Below are positions 34,852 to 43,882 of a DNA stretch of 64,000 nt, piece by piece. The notes beneath the pieces are model-generated. The model was not told the origin of the DNA. It did no database searches and saw only the letters and a list, made by a program, of their open reading frames with translations. This DNA is from Anabaena minutissima FACHB-250 (lineage in GTDB: Bacteria > Cyanobacteriota > Cyanobacteriia > Cyanobacteriales > Nostocaceae), in assembly GCF_014697125.1 (NCBI RefSeq), contig NZ_JACJRG010000029.1, forward strand, positions 1 through 64,000. Direction: 5' to 3'. Numbering within the stretch: the stretch's first letter is position 1; each line of letters begins with the position of its first letter. The position numbers were made by a program, and so were the translations under genes.

Positions 34852-36009
34852 ATGAAAATGATCAAACCCATCACTAACTGGTTAGAAATCCATGCTAGTT
34901 CCCCTGCATACACCGGTTGGGTACTAGCGGGAATTGCTGTTTGTTTTTTTGGTGCAGCGATTAATACAATGGCTGGCTGGCTTTACGCCATTAGCGGCGT
35001 GAGTTTTGCCTTATTGGGTATAGCTGCATTTTTACCACCGCGATCGCTCACAGGTTTATCTGTCAATCGTCGCCCGATTCAACCCGTATCCGCCGGGGAT
35101 GACTTAATCTTAGAATTAGAAATCCGCAATCAAACCAAGCAATCTGTCAGCTTATTGCAAATTGCAGATATATTGCCCTTTGTCTTAGGAAAACCAGTCC
35201 AACAGGGGATTGAATCTATCGCCAGTCAAGAAAGTTACCGTTGGGTGTATGACCAACCTACCCAACACCGGGGTGTATATCGTTGGCACAATGTTGAACT
35301 GGGTACAGGTGCGCCTTTAGGATTGTTTTGGAGTCGCCGTCAGCATCACTGTGAAGCTACAGCCATTGTTTATCCTACAGTCTTACCTTTGACTACTTGC
35401 CCTCTTGTAGATGAAATCGGACAAGCAGAAAGTAACAGGAGTGAGTATCGGGGGAAACCTTTGCAGACATCAACATCAGGATTAGTGCGATCGCTCCGTC
35501 CCTACCGTCTTGGCGACCCCACCCGGCTGATTCACTGGCGGACTAGCGCACGTTACGGTGAATTGCGGGTGCGGGAGTTAGAAATAGTTACAAGTGGACA
35601 GGAAATCATTATTGCTCTGGATAGTGCTGGTAGTTGGGAAGCTGAAAACTTTGAACAAGCAGTAATTGCCGCAGCTTCACTGTATTTTTACGCACAGCGT
35701 CAGCAATTACAGGTGCAACTATTCACAGCCGCGACAGGATTAGTGAAAGGCGATCGCTCAGTTTTAGAAACTCTAGCAGCTACTAGATATCATGAAGATG
35801 CTAGCAACCTAGAATTGCGGCATCCCTTGATTTGGTTAACACAAAACCCTCTGGGTCTTTCTACACTACCTCAAGGTAGTCGTTGGGTGCTGTGGCAAGA
35901 TATACAATCAGCTATAGAGCAAGTAGTAGTTAATCGAGATTATCCTGGCATGATCATCGACAAAGAACAGGCGTTGCGATCGCAATTACAAAAACCCTTA
36001 GATTCATGA
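34852..36009 (+). CDS. DUF58 domain protein
   Basis: This 385-aa protein has two membrane helices near 20-65, then a DUF58 region with the hallmark LRPYRLGDPTRLIHWRTSAR near 215-235 and a von Willebrand A-like C-terminal part (IIIALDSAGSW). In other bacteria DUF58 proteins often pair with MoxR ATPases, but none is adjacent here. It probably has an envelope or chaperone-like role. It starts 64 bp after cobA-hemD on the same strand. Confidence 0.88.
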   Translation: MKMIKPITNWLEIHASSPAYTGWVLAGIAVCFFGAAINTMAGWLYAISGVSFALLGIAAFLPPRSLTGLSVNRRPIQPVSAGDDLILELEIRNQTKQSVSLLQIADILPFVLGKPVQQGIESIASQESYRWVYDQPTQHRGVYRWHNVELGTGAPLGLFWSRRQHHCEATAIVYPTVLPLTTCPLVDEIGQAESNRSEYRGKPLQTSTSGLVRSLRPYRLGDPTRLIHWRTSARYGELRVRELEIVTSGQEIIIALDSAGSWEAENFEQAVIAAASLYFYAQRQQLQVQLFTAATGLVKGDRSVLETLAATRYHEDASNLELRHPLIWLTQNPLGLSTLPQGSRWVLWQDIQSAIEQVVVNRDYPGMIIDKEQALRSQLQKPLDS

Positions 36010-36194
36010 ATGCTGACAAGTTAAACATTCTGGGTGGGACATTTCATCTTGATCCCAACATTTCAGCAATCTGAGCCTCAGCAAAAATTGTCCTCAAATT
36101 TAAAAACACTGTTTGGGGACATCTCCCCAACAATAGCCTAGTGTTGCTGCGGTACAATGCAAAGAAATATTTAAATTATGAGCTGCCGATCCCA

Positions 36195-36560
36195 ATGATC
36201 TCATCAGAAGCGAACACAACATCCACCGATAAAAGTCTAGAGGCAATGCGCCACTTTTCAGAACAATATGCCAAGCGTACAGGAACTTACTTTTGTGCTG
36301 AACCTTCCGTGACTGCGGTTGTGATTGAAGGACTAGCTAAACATAAAGACGACCTGGGTGCGCCTTTGTGTCCATGTCGCCACTATGAAGATAAAGAAGC
36401 CGAAGTTAAGGCTACATATTGGAACTGTCCTTGTGTGCCAATGAGAGAACGCAAAGAGTGCCATTGTATGCTATTTCTCACCCCAGACAATGAGTTTGCG
36501 GGACAACAGCAAGAAATTGCACTGGAAACCATTAAAGAAGTGCGAGAGAGTATGGGATGA
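36195..36560 (+). CDS. ftrC: Ferredoxin-thioredoxin reductase catalytic chain
   Basis: This 121-aa subunit uses photosynthetic ferredoxin to reduce thioredoxin through a 4Fe-4S cluster and a neighbouring disulfide. The CPC (59, 61), CPC (78, 80) and CHC (89, 91) pairs match the plant/cyanobacterial pattern: cluster ligands 59, 78, 80, 89 and redox disulfide 61-91 by analogy. The true start is ATG 36195; an upstream TTG frame from 36141 is unlikely. It overlaps the DUF309 gene by 4 bp (ATGA). Confidence 0.96.
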   Translation: MISSEANTTSTDKSLEAMRHFSEQYAKRTGTYFCAEPSVTAVVIEGLAKHKDDLGAPLCPCRHYEDKEAEVKATYWNCPCVPMRERKECHCMLFLTPDNEFAGQQQEIALETIKEVRESMG

Positions 36561-36949
36561 GCGAAACCATGCCCCCGGAGTATTGGCAAGGCGTAGAACA
36601 ATTTAACTCTGGACAGTTCTATGCCTGTCATGACACCCTAGAGGCTTTATGGATTGAAGCTAGTGAACCGGAAAAAACCTTTTATCAAGGCATCCTCCAA
36701 ATTGCTGTGGCTCTTTATCATATGGGTAATCGTAACTGGCGGGGTGCAGCCATTTTATTAGGAGAAGGTAGTAATCGCCTGCGGCGTTACCCATCTAGTT
36801 ACGGTGGTATTGATGTAGATGAATTACGAAACCAGAGCGCAGTCTTATTACAGGAAATACAACTGATCGACTTAGATAAAAATAATACTGATAACCTTAG
36901 TGACAATCCAGCCTTACCCTTACCCAAAATTGTGTTGATTGATCATTGA
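36557..36949 (+). CDS. DUF309 family protein
   Basis: This 130-aa helical protein is recognised by EQFNSGQFYACHDTLEALW and FYQGILQIAVALYHMGNRN, the DUF309 core. Its start overlaps the ftrC stop, so the two are translationally coupled. Function unknown; a link to thioredoxin reduction is only suggested by the coupling. Downstream are two palindromic repeats. Confidence 0.9.
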   Translation: MSETMPPEYWQGVEQFNSGQFYACHDTLEALWIEASEPEKTFYQGILQIAVALYHMGNRNWRGAAILLGEGSNRLRRYPSSYGGIDVDELRNQSAVLLQEIQLIDLDKNNTDNLSDNPALPLPKIVLIDH

Positions 36950-36960
36950 ATTTTCAGTTC

Positions 36961-37027
36961 GTAGTGAGGACTTTAGTCCTCTGTTGCGAACCCTACGCGA
37001 ACCAATCAGGACTAAAGTCCTTACTAC
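36961..37027. repeat. 67-bp hairpin repeat (gaggactttagtcct family)
   Basis: Arms of 20 bp (36961-36980 and 37008-37027) pair at 19 of 20 positions, with a 27-bp loop containing a tgcgaaccctacgcgaacc motif. A mobile palindromic repeat, possibly a terminator for ftrC-DUF309. Confidence 0.75.
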
Positions 37028-37048
37028 CAACAAAAAATGAAAACTTAC

Positions 37049-37081
37049 AGAACCCCGGTTTCTTTGCAAAACCAGGGTTCT
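37049..37081. repeat. 33-bp hairpin (agaacccc family)
   Basis: agaaccccggttt and aaaccagggttct pair at 12 of 13 positions around ctttgca. Second palindrome of the same gap. Confidence 0.7.
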
Positions 37082-37241
37082 AAATTTATGCTTAAGTGTT
37101 GCAGAAACTTTAAGATTTAGTGAAGCGTCAAAGCTTTAGCCAGTATTTAACCCAATTAACTCCCGATTGGAGCTTTTATTTATGGAAAAAATGCTGGAGA
37201 TACCTTAATATATCATCCACCATCCCGAATCTGAAATTGCT

Positions 37242-37736
37242 ATGATAACCCGCTATCAATCTTGTTCAAAAATACGCCGCCTTGGATTAGCTTTGGTGTT
37301 ACAAGCTACATTCTTGGGTACTTTAGCCTTCTCCAATCAACTACAAACAGCTACTGCACAAACAACAGCCGGAAATCGTCCCCTGACTATCCGCTCTGAT
37401 ATCCAAGAATATGACTCAAAAAATCAGGTGATAACGGCTCGTGGTAATGTACAGATGTTGTATCCTGCTCGCCAGATTCAGGCTACAGCAACTCAAGCCC
37501 AATATTTCAGCAAGGAACGCCGGATTGATTTCAGTGGTAATGTCTATATTTTGCAACAAGGCGGTAATAGTATGCGCGCCGAAAAGGTAACATATTTGAT
37601 TGATGAAGGCCGATTTGTTGCCTTACCCCAATCTAGCCGTCAAGTAGAGTCTATCTATATGGTGGAAGATTCAGAACTTAACGCTGGAGATACTACACCT
37701 GCCCCCAAAACACCAGTATTCAAACCTGCTAATTAG
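37242..37736 (+). CDS. LptA/OstA-like LPS transport periplasmic protein
   Basis: This 164-aa protein has a signal peptide ending near TATAQ and an OstA/LptA beta-jellyroll region with IQEYDSKNQVITARGNVQM and QYFSKERRIDFSGNVYILQ. LptA proteins form the periplasmic bridge that carries LPS to the outer membrane. The gene is followed 28 bp later by lptB, supporting the assignment. A separate LptC was not seen; cyanobacteria may use another partner. Confidence 0.88.
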   Translation: MITRYQSCSKIRRLGLALVLQATFLGTLAFSNQLQTATAQTTAGNRPLTIRSDIQEYDSKNQVITARGNVQMLYPARQIQATATQAQYFSKERRIDFSGNVYILQQGGNSMRAEKVTYLIDEGRFVALPQSSRQVESIYMVEDSELNAGDTTPAPKTPVFKPAN

Positions 37737-37764
37737 CATCAACCATTAAGAAAGTCCGCAAATA

Positions 37765-38493
37765 GTGAAAATTGTTTTAGAAAATATTCACAAATCTTAC
37801 GGCAAGCGAGTAATTGTGAATCGCGTCAACCTTTCTGTAGCTCAGGGTGAAATTGTCGGTTTACTTGGCCCCAATGGGGCTGGTAAAACAACCACATTTT
37901 ACATTGCCACAGGGTTAGAAAAACCTAATCAGGGGAAAGTTTGGTTAGATAGTTTAGAGATTACTGGATTGCCAATGCACAAAAGGGCGCGGTTGGGCAT
38001 TGGCTATCTAGCACAGGAAGCGAGTGTTTTTCGACAACTGTCAGTCCAAGATAATATTTTGTTGGTGCTAGAGCAAACCAATGTACCGAGACGGGAATGG
38101 TCACAACGATTAACAACTCTATTGAGGGAGTTTCGTTTAGAAAAATTAGCTAGAAGCAAAGGGATTCAACTATCTGGCGGAGAAAGACGGCGCACAGAAT
38201 TAGCCAGAGCCTTAGCAGCAGGGAGAGAAGGGCCAAAGTTCTTACTTTTAGATGAACCCTTTGCAGGTGTTGACCCGATCGCAGTTCATGAGATTCAACA
38301 CATTGTCGCACAACTACGCGATCGCGGCATGGGCATCTTAATCACAGATCACAACGTCCGAGAAACCCTAGCCATTACCGACCGCGCCTACATCATGCGC
38401 GAGGGGCAAATCTTAGCCTATGGTACTGCTAATGAACTATATACAAATCCACTAGTGCGACAGTATTATTTAGGCGATAACTTTCAAGTTTAG
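37765..38493 (+). CDS. lptB: LPS export ABC transporter ATP-binding protein
   Basis: This 242-aa ATPase starts at GTG 37765. Walker A is GPNGAGKTT at 35-43, the signature LSGGERRRTELARAL is near 136, and Walker B FLLLDEPFAGVDP near 159-171. The RRTELARALA signature and DEPFAGVDP are typical of LptB. It powers extraction of LPS by LptF/G. The permease gene follows after a 147-bp repeat-filled gap. The stop codon abuts a ggagcaga tandem repeat. Confidence 0.93.
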   Translation: MKIVLENIHKSYGKRVIVNRVNLSVAQGEIVGLLGPNGAGKTTTFYIATGLEKPNQGKVWLDSLEITGLPMHKRARLGIGYLAQEASVFRQLSVQDNILLVLEQTNVPRREWSQRLTTLLREFRLEKLARSKGIQLSGGERRRTELARALAAGREGPKFLLLDEPFAGVDPIAVHEIQHIVAQLRDRGMGILITDHNVRETLAITDRAYIMREGQILAYGTANELYTNPLVRQYYLGDNFQV

Positions 38494-38494
38494 G

Positions 38495-38640
38495 GGAGCA
38501 GAGGAGCAGAGGAGCAGAGGAGATTTTACCCCCATTACGAATTACGTAAAGCCTGCGGCACGCCAAGGGCGATAGCGCAGCGTTAGCGAGTCATCGAGCG
38601 TCACGAGCCTCATTACGAATTACGAATTACGAATTAAATT
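38495..38640. repeat. Repeat-filled gap: ggagcaga x3, GC-rich mosaic, attacga units
   Basis: It comprises three ggagcaga units (38495-38520), the 21-bp string shared with 21820-21840, the 24-bp string shared with 5125-5148, and four attacga heptamers (38615-38638) directly upstream of the next start codon. Confidence 0.85.
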
Positions 38641-39816
38641 ATGGTGTCAAAAAATTTCCCGTCTTTCTACAGCTTCAACTCATTGCTGCCTTTGACAATT
38701 ATGGATCGCTACCTTGCTAGCGAACTGCTACCAACGTTTTTATTTGGGGTTGGGGCTTTTTCTTCAATTGGTGTCACCATTGATGCAGTATTTGAGTTAG
38801 TACGCAGAATCGTAGAATCTGGACTACCCATCAATATCGCCGTTCAGGTTTTTTTGTTAAAGCTGCCTAATTTCATCGTTTTAGCCTTCCCCATGTCTAC
38901 ACTGTTGGCGACTTTGATGGCCTATAGTCGTCTTTCGAGTGAGAGCGAACTAATTGCTATGCGAGGTTGTGGGGTAAGTGTCTATCGCATGGTGTTAACT
39001 GCGATAGTGCTGAGTTTTGTTGTGACTGGCATGACTTTTGTATTTAACGAACAAATTGCACCAGCCGCAAATTACCAAGCTACTCTTACCTTAAACGCCG
39101 CCATCAAGTCAGACAAACCAACTCTTAGGCAACAGAATATTTTTTATCCAGAATACCGGGAAGTTGTAGAAGCGGATGGCACGAAAAACAGAATGCTGAC
39201 GCGGCTGTTTTATGCTGACCAATTTGATGGTAAGCGAATGAAAGGATTAACTATTATAGACCGTTCTACGGAAGGCTTAAATCAAATTGTGGTAGCAGAA
39301 TCAGCCGAGTGGAATGGCTCGCAAAGTGTTTGGGATTTTTATAACGGGACAATTTATTTAGTAGCTCCCGATCGCTCTTATCGCAATATATTAAGATTTG
39401 AAAAGCAACAATTAAAGCTTCCCCGCACACCCTTAAGTTTGGCAGAAAAAAGCCGCGACTATGGCGAGATGAATATTGCAGAGGCTTTAGAACAGCTAAC
39501 CGTGGAAAAATTAGCAGGCGATCGCCAAAAAATTCGTAAACTAGAAGTCAGGATTCAGCAAAAAATTGCCCTCCCGTTTGTCTGCGTAGTTTTCGGCTTA
39601 GTTGGTGCAGCAATGGGAACTATACCCCAACGCACCGGACGCGGCACAAGTTTTGGTATTAGTGTTATTGTAATTTTTTCTTATTACCTACTCAGCTTTA
39701 TTACTGGGGCTTTAGGACAAGCCGGTGTCCTTTCTCCCTTTGTCGGTGCTTGGTTGCCTAACTTCATGTTCTTGGGAGTAGGTACATTTTTATTAATGCG
39801 TGTTGCTCAAAGGTAA
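38641..39816 (+). CDS. LptF/LptG-family LPS export permease
   Basis: This 391-aa membrane protein of the YjgP/YjgQ family has MDRYLASELLPTFLFGVG, then LPNFIVLAFPMSTLLATLMAYSRLSSESELIAMRG (ends LPNFIVLAFPMS and SELIAMRG), a periplasmic beta-jellyroll, and three C-terminal helices. Only one permease gene is present, so it may act as a homodimer or pair with a distant LptG. ATG 38641 gives 20 extra residues; an internal ATG at 38701 (MDRYLA) is the conventional family start and equally likely. Confidence 0.9.
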   Translation: MVSKNFPSFYSFNSLLPLTIMDRYLASELLPTFLFGVGAFSSIGVTIDAVFELVRRIVESGLPINIAVQVFLLKLPNFIVLAFPMSTLLATLMAYSRLSSESELIAMRGCGVSVYRMVLTAIVLSFVVTGMTFVFNEQIAPAANYQATLTLNAAIKSDKPTLRQQNIFYPEYREVVEADGTKNRMLTRLFYADQFDGKRMKGLTIIDRSTEGLNQIVVAESAEWNGSQSVWDFYNGTIYLVAPDRSYRNILRFEKQQLKLPRTPLSLAEKSRDYGEMNIAEALEQLTVEKLAGDRQKIRKLEVRIQQKIALPFVCVVFGLVGAAMGTIPQRTGRGTSFGISVIVIFSYYLLSFITGALGQAGVLSPFVGAWLPNFMFLGVGTFLLMRVAQR

Positions 39817-39933
39817 ATTTTAGGGGGAGAATAGGGATTAGGTAACAGGTGACAGGAAAAAATTTAGACAAGGTAGAAAATCACTAATGCCCAATTCCCA
39901 ATTAAATACACATTAAATTTACTAATATTCATT

Positions 39934-41163
39934 ATGCCAAATCGTCGTTATCCCCCTGCTTACTTACGCTATCTCAAAGCCAGATTAATGAATTTGGGGC
40001 GACCTAGTTTTTGGGGAACTGCAATTTTTCTATCTGTAGTTGGTCTGGTGATTCAAGAATATTGGGCAAACCCGGATCTATTTGGTGAAAGGCCAGATAA
40101 CGCGGTGAGTGCTTCAGATCCTCTAAGTGCTTCATTTTCGGCTGAAGATAGAGCGATCGCCGCAGATATTGATAATTTACCATTATTGTTTGGCACAAAT
40201 GAACAATTGAGTTTGCCAGTACCTACAAATAATCCTCCAGACGATAAAAGTAAAAACTCCTTATTGGATGCTGCTAGTAAACAAAAATCTACAGATCAGC
40301 AATCAAAACCTATTGCTAATAGTTTTAATACCACAGCTACCTCTCAAAACCAGAACTTGTTTGTATCACAAACCCAAAGTCTATTAAGGTTTGGAGCGAC
40401 TGATAATAATCATTTATTAGGTTTTAAATCTTTGGATTCATCGGCTGAATCAAGAGCAGCCAATGCCAATTCTCCGGGAGTAGAAACAGCACTATTTAAT
40501 CAAACTAATCAGAATCAAAATAATAACTCAACTAATCCTTTGACAACCGTTGTCAACTCATCAACTAGTCAAAATTCATCCAGTGTCAATAGTGATACTT
40601 CATCACCAATTAACTCTGTAGGCAGTTCTTACTATGGGAGAGTCATACAAACTTCACCCAGCATCATCTCACCTAGCCAAACTTTCTCGCCTAGTGGAAG
40701 AATCAATTCACCAACTAATTACATTCAGCCAAGTGGATACAATAACTTCAATAACGGTCAAACTTTTTCACCGAATACAGGACTAAATTCTTCCACAAAT
40801 TATATTCAACCAAATACACCCAATCTTCAGCCTGGTGTTGACAATAACCTCAACAATCAGCCTCTTACATCTAGCCCAGGTTATGTCCAACCAAATACAA
40901 CTAACATCCAACCGGGTTTTTATAATAACTTAAATAACGGTCAGGTTTCGCCTAACCAAGTACAAGTAACATCACCAGTCATCACGCGGACATCACCAAT
41001 TATTGGCCCCTATACTATCCGCAATCCCAGCCCAGGTGTTGTAACAAACACGATGCCCTTAGTACCAAACAGTTATGGAAATTCTATCTGGCAGCAACCG
41101 AACCAAATTCCCCAACCTAATGTTCCATACAATCCATATACTAGCCAACCCCAACGGAGATAA
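39934..41163 (+). CDS. Asn/Ser/Gln-rich protein with one N-terminal membrane helix
   Basis: In this 409-aa protein, residues about 25-42 form a membrane helix (FWGTAIFLSVVGLVIQEY). The rest is low-complexity and rich in Asn, Ser, Gln, Thr and Pro, with loose repeats such as NYIQPSGYNNFNNGQTFSP, NYIQPNTPNLQPGVDNNLN and YVQPNTTNIQPGFYNNLN. No known domain. It lies 117 bp downstream of the LPS permease on the same strand. It may be an envelope spacer or intrinsically disordered periplasmic protein. Function unknown. Confidence 0.75.
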   Translation: MPNRRYPPAYLRYLKARLMNLGRPSFWGTAIFLSVVGLVIQEYWANPDLFGERPDNAVSASDPLSASFSAEDRAIAADIDNLPLLFGTNEQLSLPVPTNNPPDDKSKNSLLDAASKQKSTDQQSKPIANSFNTTATSQNQNLFVSQTQSLLRFGATDNNHLLGFKSLDSSAESRAANANSPGVETALFNQTNQNQNNNSTNPLTTVVNSSTSQNSSSVNSDTSSPINSVGSSYYGRVIQTSPSIISPSQTFSPSGRINSPTNYIQPSGYNNFNNGQTFSPNTGLNSSTNYIQPNTPNLQPGVDNNLNNQPLTSSPGYVQPNTTNIQPGFYNNLNNGQVSPNQVQVTSPVITRTSPIIGPYTIRNPSPGVVTNTMPLVPNSYGNSIWQQPNQIPQPNVPYNPYTSQPQRR

Positions 41164-41182
41164 TTATTCTTGAACTTCTTAA

Positions 41183-41252
41183 CTCTGTGTTCTCTGTGCC
41201 TCTGTGGTAAAAAATAATTTAATTAACCACAGAGGCACAGAGACACAAAGAG
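41183..41252. repeat. Palindromic dispersed repeat (ctctgtg family)
   Basis: The left arm (41183-41210) and right arm (41223-41252) pair over about 26 bp (ctgtgcctctgtggt against accacagaggcacag is perfect). It is related to 341-391. Confidence 0.8.
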
Positions 41253-41299
41253 CTTAATTCTGTTTGAGTATTTATCTGAAAATTTGTGGTTGTGAGTGA

Positions 41300-42004
41300 A
41301 TGCAAACTTATCAAATGAGGCCGTATCATCAGATACCAATTCTGGAATGTGGTGAACGACTGGTGGAGATTCCCTTAGAAATGTTTGCAGTGGAATCTCC
41401 TCATCCTTATGAAAAGCTAGGTGCTAGTTATGGGAAATATTCTCCTTATTATCTCCGCGAGAGTGTAGTTAAGAATTTAATTCAAGCTCAGAATTACCTG
41501 CAATTGCTGCGTCCTAATTGGCACATTCAGATATTTGATGCTTATCGCCCGGTGGCTGTGCAGCAGTTTATGGTAGATTACAGTTTTGCTACGGCATTAG
41601 AGGAACGAGGACTAACTGAAGCTGAGTTAACACCCAAACAATGCCAAGAGATTTGGGAAGCAGTGTATGAAATTTGGGCTGTACCCAGTATGGATGAAAA
41701 AACGCCCCCTCCTCATAGTACAGGTGCAGCAGTAGACATTACGCTGGTAGACGAAGTTGGACAGATTATCAATATGGGTTCGCCGATAGATGAAATGTCA
41801 GAGCGATCGCATCCCGATTACTATGCTCATAGGGATCATCCAGATGCACACTACTATCACACCCATCGTCAGTTATTGTCCGATGTGATGTTAAAAGCTG
41901 GTTTTCAACGCAATCCCAAAGAATGGTGGCATTTTTGTTACGGTGATCAAATGTGGGCTTGGCTAAATCATCAAGCCACAGCCTTTTATGGACGTTTGTG
42001 CTGA
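41300..42004 (+). CDS. D-alanyl-D-alanine dipeptidase (VanX type, M15 family)
   Basis: This 234-aa zinc peptidase has motifs FDAYRP (Arg83), PPHSTGAAVDITLV with His139 and Asp146 (SxHxxGxAxD-type), and KEWWHF with Glu208 and His211. Family members hydrolyse D-Ala-D-Ala dipeptide. Outside vancomycin-resistance clusters the role is likely cell-wall recycling or D-Ala-D-Ala use as a nutrient. No van regulators are nearby. It stands alone between a palindromic repeat and heptamer arrays. Confidence 0.92.
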   Translation: MQTYQMRPYHQIPILECGERLVEIPLEMFAVESPHPYEKLGASYGKYSPYYLRESVVKNLIQAQNYLQLLRPNWHIQIFDAYRPVAVQQFMVDYSFATALEERGLTEAELTPKQCQEIWEAVYEIWAVPSMDEKTPPPHSTGAAVDITLVDEVGQIINMGSPIDEMSERSHPDYYAHRDHPDAHYYHTHRQLLSDVMLKAGFQRNPKEWWHFCYGDQMWAWLNHQATAFYGRLC

Positions 42005-42046
42005 AGTTTCACCTATCACCTATCACCTGTCCCCTGTCCCCTAAGT

Positions 42047-42547
42047 TTACGCATCCTCTGGATTCATCTGTCTTAATTCTTCAGTGGTGTATGTACCAAT
42101 GGGACTCCAAAGTAGGTAAGGAATGAGTAACAATGTCGCTAGCCCAGAAATTGGTAGGATACAGATAGCTAGCAACACTGCTGACATAAAACCACTTATA
42201 CCAATAATTTCCCCAGTTTTGAGGCTGCGAAATCTTAGCATTAAAGGTATATAAGCTACAGTGATTATTTCTACTAGGAGGTATAAACCCATCAGTAGCC
42301 AAGTAATCACACCACCTGGATTATGCAGCCAAACAAGATGAGCAGAAGCTGCACCGCAAATAAAAATTACAGTCCAAATCAGGGGGATAAACGGTTCAAA
42401 AACTAGCCATCGGGGACGGCTCAATTGTGCAAACCATTTAGCATCACGCGGTGTGATGAAGAAACTACCAACTGCTACTAAGAAAGTTACAGCCCCGATT
42501 ACCATCCAAGATGGAATCATCATTTTCCCAAATTTATTTTTTGTCAA
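42047..42547 (-). CDS. TspO/MBR-like membrane protein A
   Basis: This 166-aa five-helix protein is recognised as TspO/MBR-like by RPRWLVFEPFIPLIWTVIFI (ends RPRWLVFEP and PLIWTVIFI) and WSPIGTYTTEELRQMNP at the end. TspO proteins bind tetrapyrroles and affect photosynthesis gene regulation and stress responses. It is adjacent to and diverged from a paralogue 60 bp upstream (42608-43081); the two probably arose by tandem duplication. Confidence 0.75.
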   Translation of the reverse strand: MTKNKFGKMMIPSWMVIGAVTFLVAVGSFFITPRDAKWFAQLSRPRWLVFEPFIPLIWTVIFICGAASAHLVWLHNPGGVITWLLMGLYLLVEIITVAYIPLMLRFRSLKTGEIIGISGFMSAVLLAICILPISGLATLLLIPYLLWSPIGTYTTEELRQMNPEDA

Positions 42548-42607
42548 TTAATACACCGCCAGTTTGACAATTGATGATATGGGTTAAATCATGCGCTGGT
42601 AGTAACC

Positions 42608-43081
42608 TTAAGCATCTTGAGGATTAATTTTAATCATTTGCCAAGTGGTGTATGTACCAATGGGACTCCAAAGTAAATAGGGAACTAATAATAATGCTGC
42701 CCAACTAGAAACCGTTAAGACTGTAATGGCTAAAATAATACAGATAGTAAAGCCTGTGCCACCAAGAACTGTACCCACATGAAGACTGCGAAGCCTGAAC
42801 ATAACTGGTGTATAGGCGATTGTGACAATTTCTAGTAGTAAGTATAAACCCATGAGTACCCAAGTCGGGTTTGTGCCTGGTTGGCGTTCCCAAACAATAT
42901 AAGCTGACCATGCACCGCAGATAAAGATGACAGTCCAGATAAGAGGAATTGCAGCTTCAAAGGTCAGCCATTTAGGTCTTTGTAAGCGGTTGAACCACTG
43001 ACGATCGCTTGGTGTAATCCAATTTGCTGCCAATGCCACGACAAACGCTACACCTCCAATTACCATCCAAGATTTAATCAT
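42608..43081 (-). CDS. TspO/MBR-like membrane protein B
   Basis: This 157-aa paralogue of the neighbouring gene has RPKWLTFEAAIPLIWTVIF (ends RPKWLTFEA and PLIWTVIF) and WSPIGTYTTWQMIKINPQDA. Five hydrophobic helices are visible. It shares the WSPIGTYTT block and length with protein A, so the duplication is clear even though internal identity is moderate. The two genes are likely cotranscribed, with protein B first. Confidence 0.75.
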   Translation of the reverse strand: MIKSWMVIGGVAFVVALAANWITPSDRQWFNRLQRPKWLTFEAAIPLIWTVIFICGAWSAYIVWERQPGTNPTWVLMGLYLLLEIVTIAYTPVMFRLRSLHVGTVLGGTGFTICIILAITVLTVSSWAALLLVPYLLWSPIGTYTTWQMIKINPQDA

Positions 43082-43309
43082 GTCTTCTGTTCCTTGCGAT
43101 CGCCTACGGCGGTGCGTAGCGTTTCAATATTAGTTATTCTGTCGAAATTATGTCAGGTTACAGCCAAATTCCTCATCAATCCTAAGTTCGAGATGTTGTG
43201 TTTGTCTAATTTTATGCCTGGAGATGTGGCAGTGGTTATGTCTGTGGGTGGGGGTAAAGGCTGAGAAGTAAAAATATGCTGGTGATTGGGATATCAGGAA
43301 GTCAGATAT

Positions 43310-43882
43310 ATGCAAGCTGAAACAGAAACGCGATCGCTAGTACATAGTTCGCTGCATGGAATTGCCAAGACTATTAATCTCACCGGCTGGGTTACTTTTT
43401 GGGTGCAACTGACACTAGTTGTCGTTTCCGGACTAGTCCTGTTGTTTGCTTCCACTGGTCGTGACTTTACGGCTCAACCAAATGCTGGACTTGGTATTGG
43501 TATATTCTGGGCTATATGCGGAGTTGTGGCATTAATGTTTAGCGTGTATTGGGATTTTCGTTACACCCGCATCGGTAAGCGATTGGATAATCCTAACCCA
43601 ACTCTACATCCTAGCAAGGCAGAGACTACTAGAATTATTCAACTAGGCATAATTGTAGGTTTAGTAGGGATTCTATTAACTATTTTAGGTGCGGGTGCAA
43701 CCTTGGGAGTGTTGATAGCAAAATCTATTTCCCAACCCCCAGGGGTAGCTATCACTGATCCTAATAAAATTATCCGCGCGTTGGATGTGTTTGTAATGGT
43801 GGCAAACATCAATGGTATTGCTGCTCATTTTATCGGGACTGTAGCATCGATGTGGTTATTAGAAAAAGTGCATCAACATTAA
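43310..43882 (+). CDS. DUF3611 family membrane protein
   Basis: This protein of about 190 aa starts MQAETETRSL; the upstream TTG at 43286 is unlikely. Four hydrophobic helices are visible: FWVQLTLVVVSGLVLLF, GIFWAICGVVALMFSVYW, LGIIVGLVGILLTILGAGAT and ANINGIAAHFIGTVAS. I recognise it as the DUF3611 family shared by cyanobacteria and plastids. Function unknown. It is divergent from the TspO pair. Confidence 0.85.
   Translation: MQAETETRSLVHSSLHGIAKTINLTGWVTFWVQLTLVVVSGLVLLFASTGRDFTAQPNAGLGIGIFWAICGVVALMFSVYWDFRYTRIGKRLDNPNPTLHPSKAETTRIIQLGIIVGLVGILLTILGAGATLGVLIAKSISQPPGVAITDPNKIIRALDVFVMVANINGIAAHFIGTVASMWLLEKVHQH

Noticed and set aside
36141..36194. Longer ftrC start
   Set aside because: It begins with TTG; the extra residues do not match the family N-terminus, whereas ATG 36195 does.
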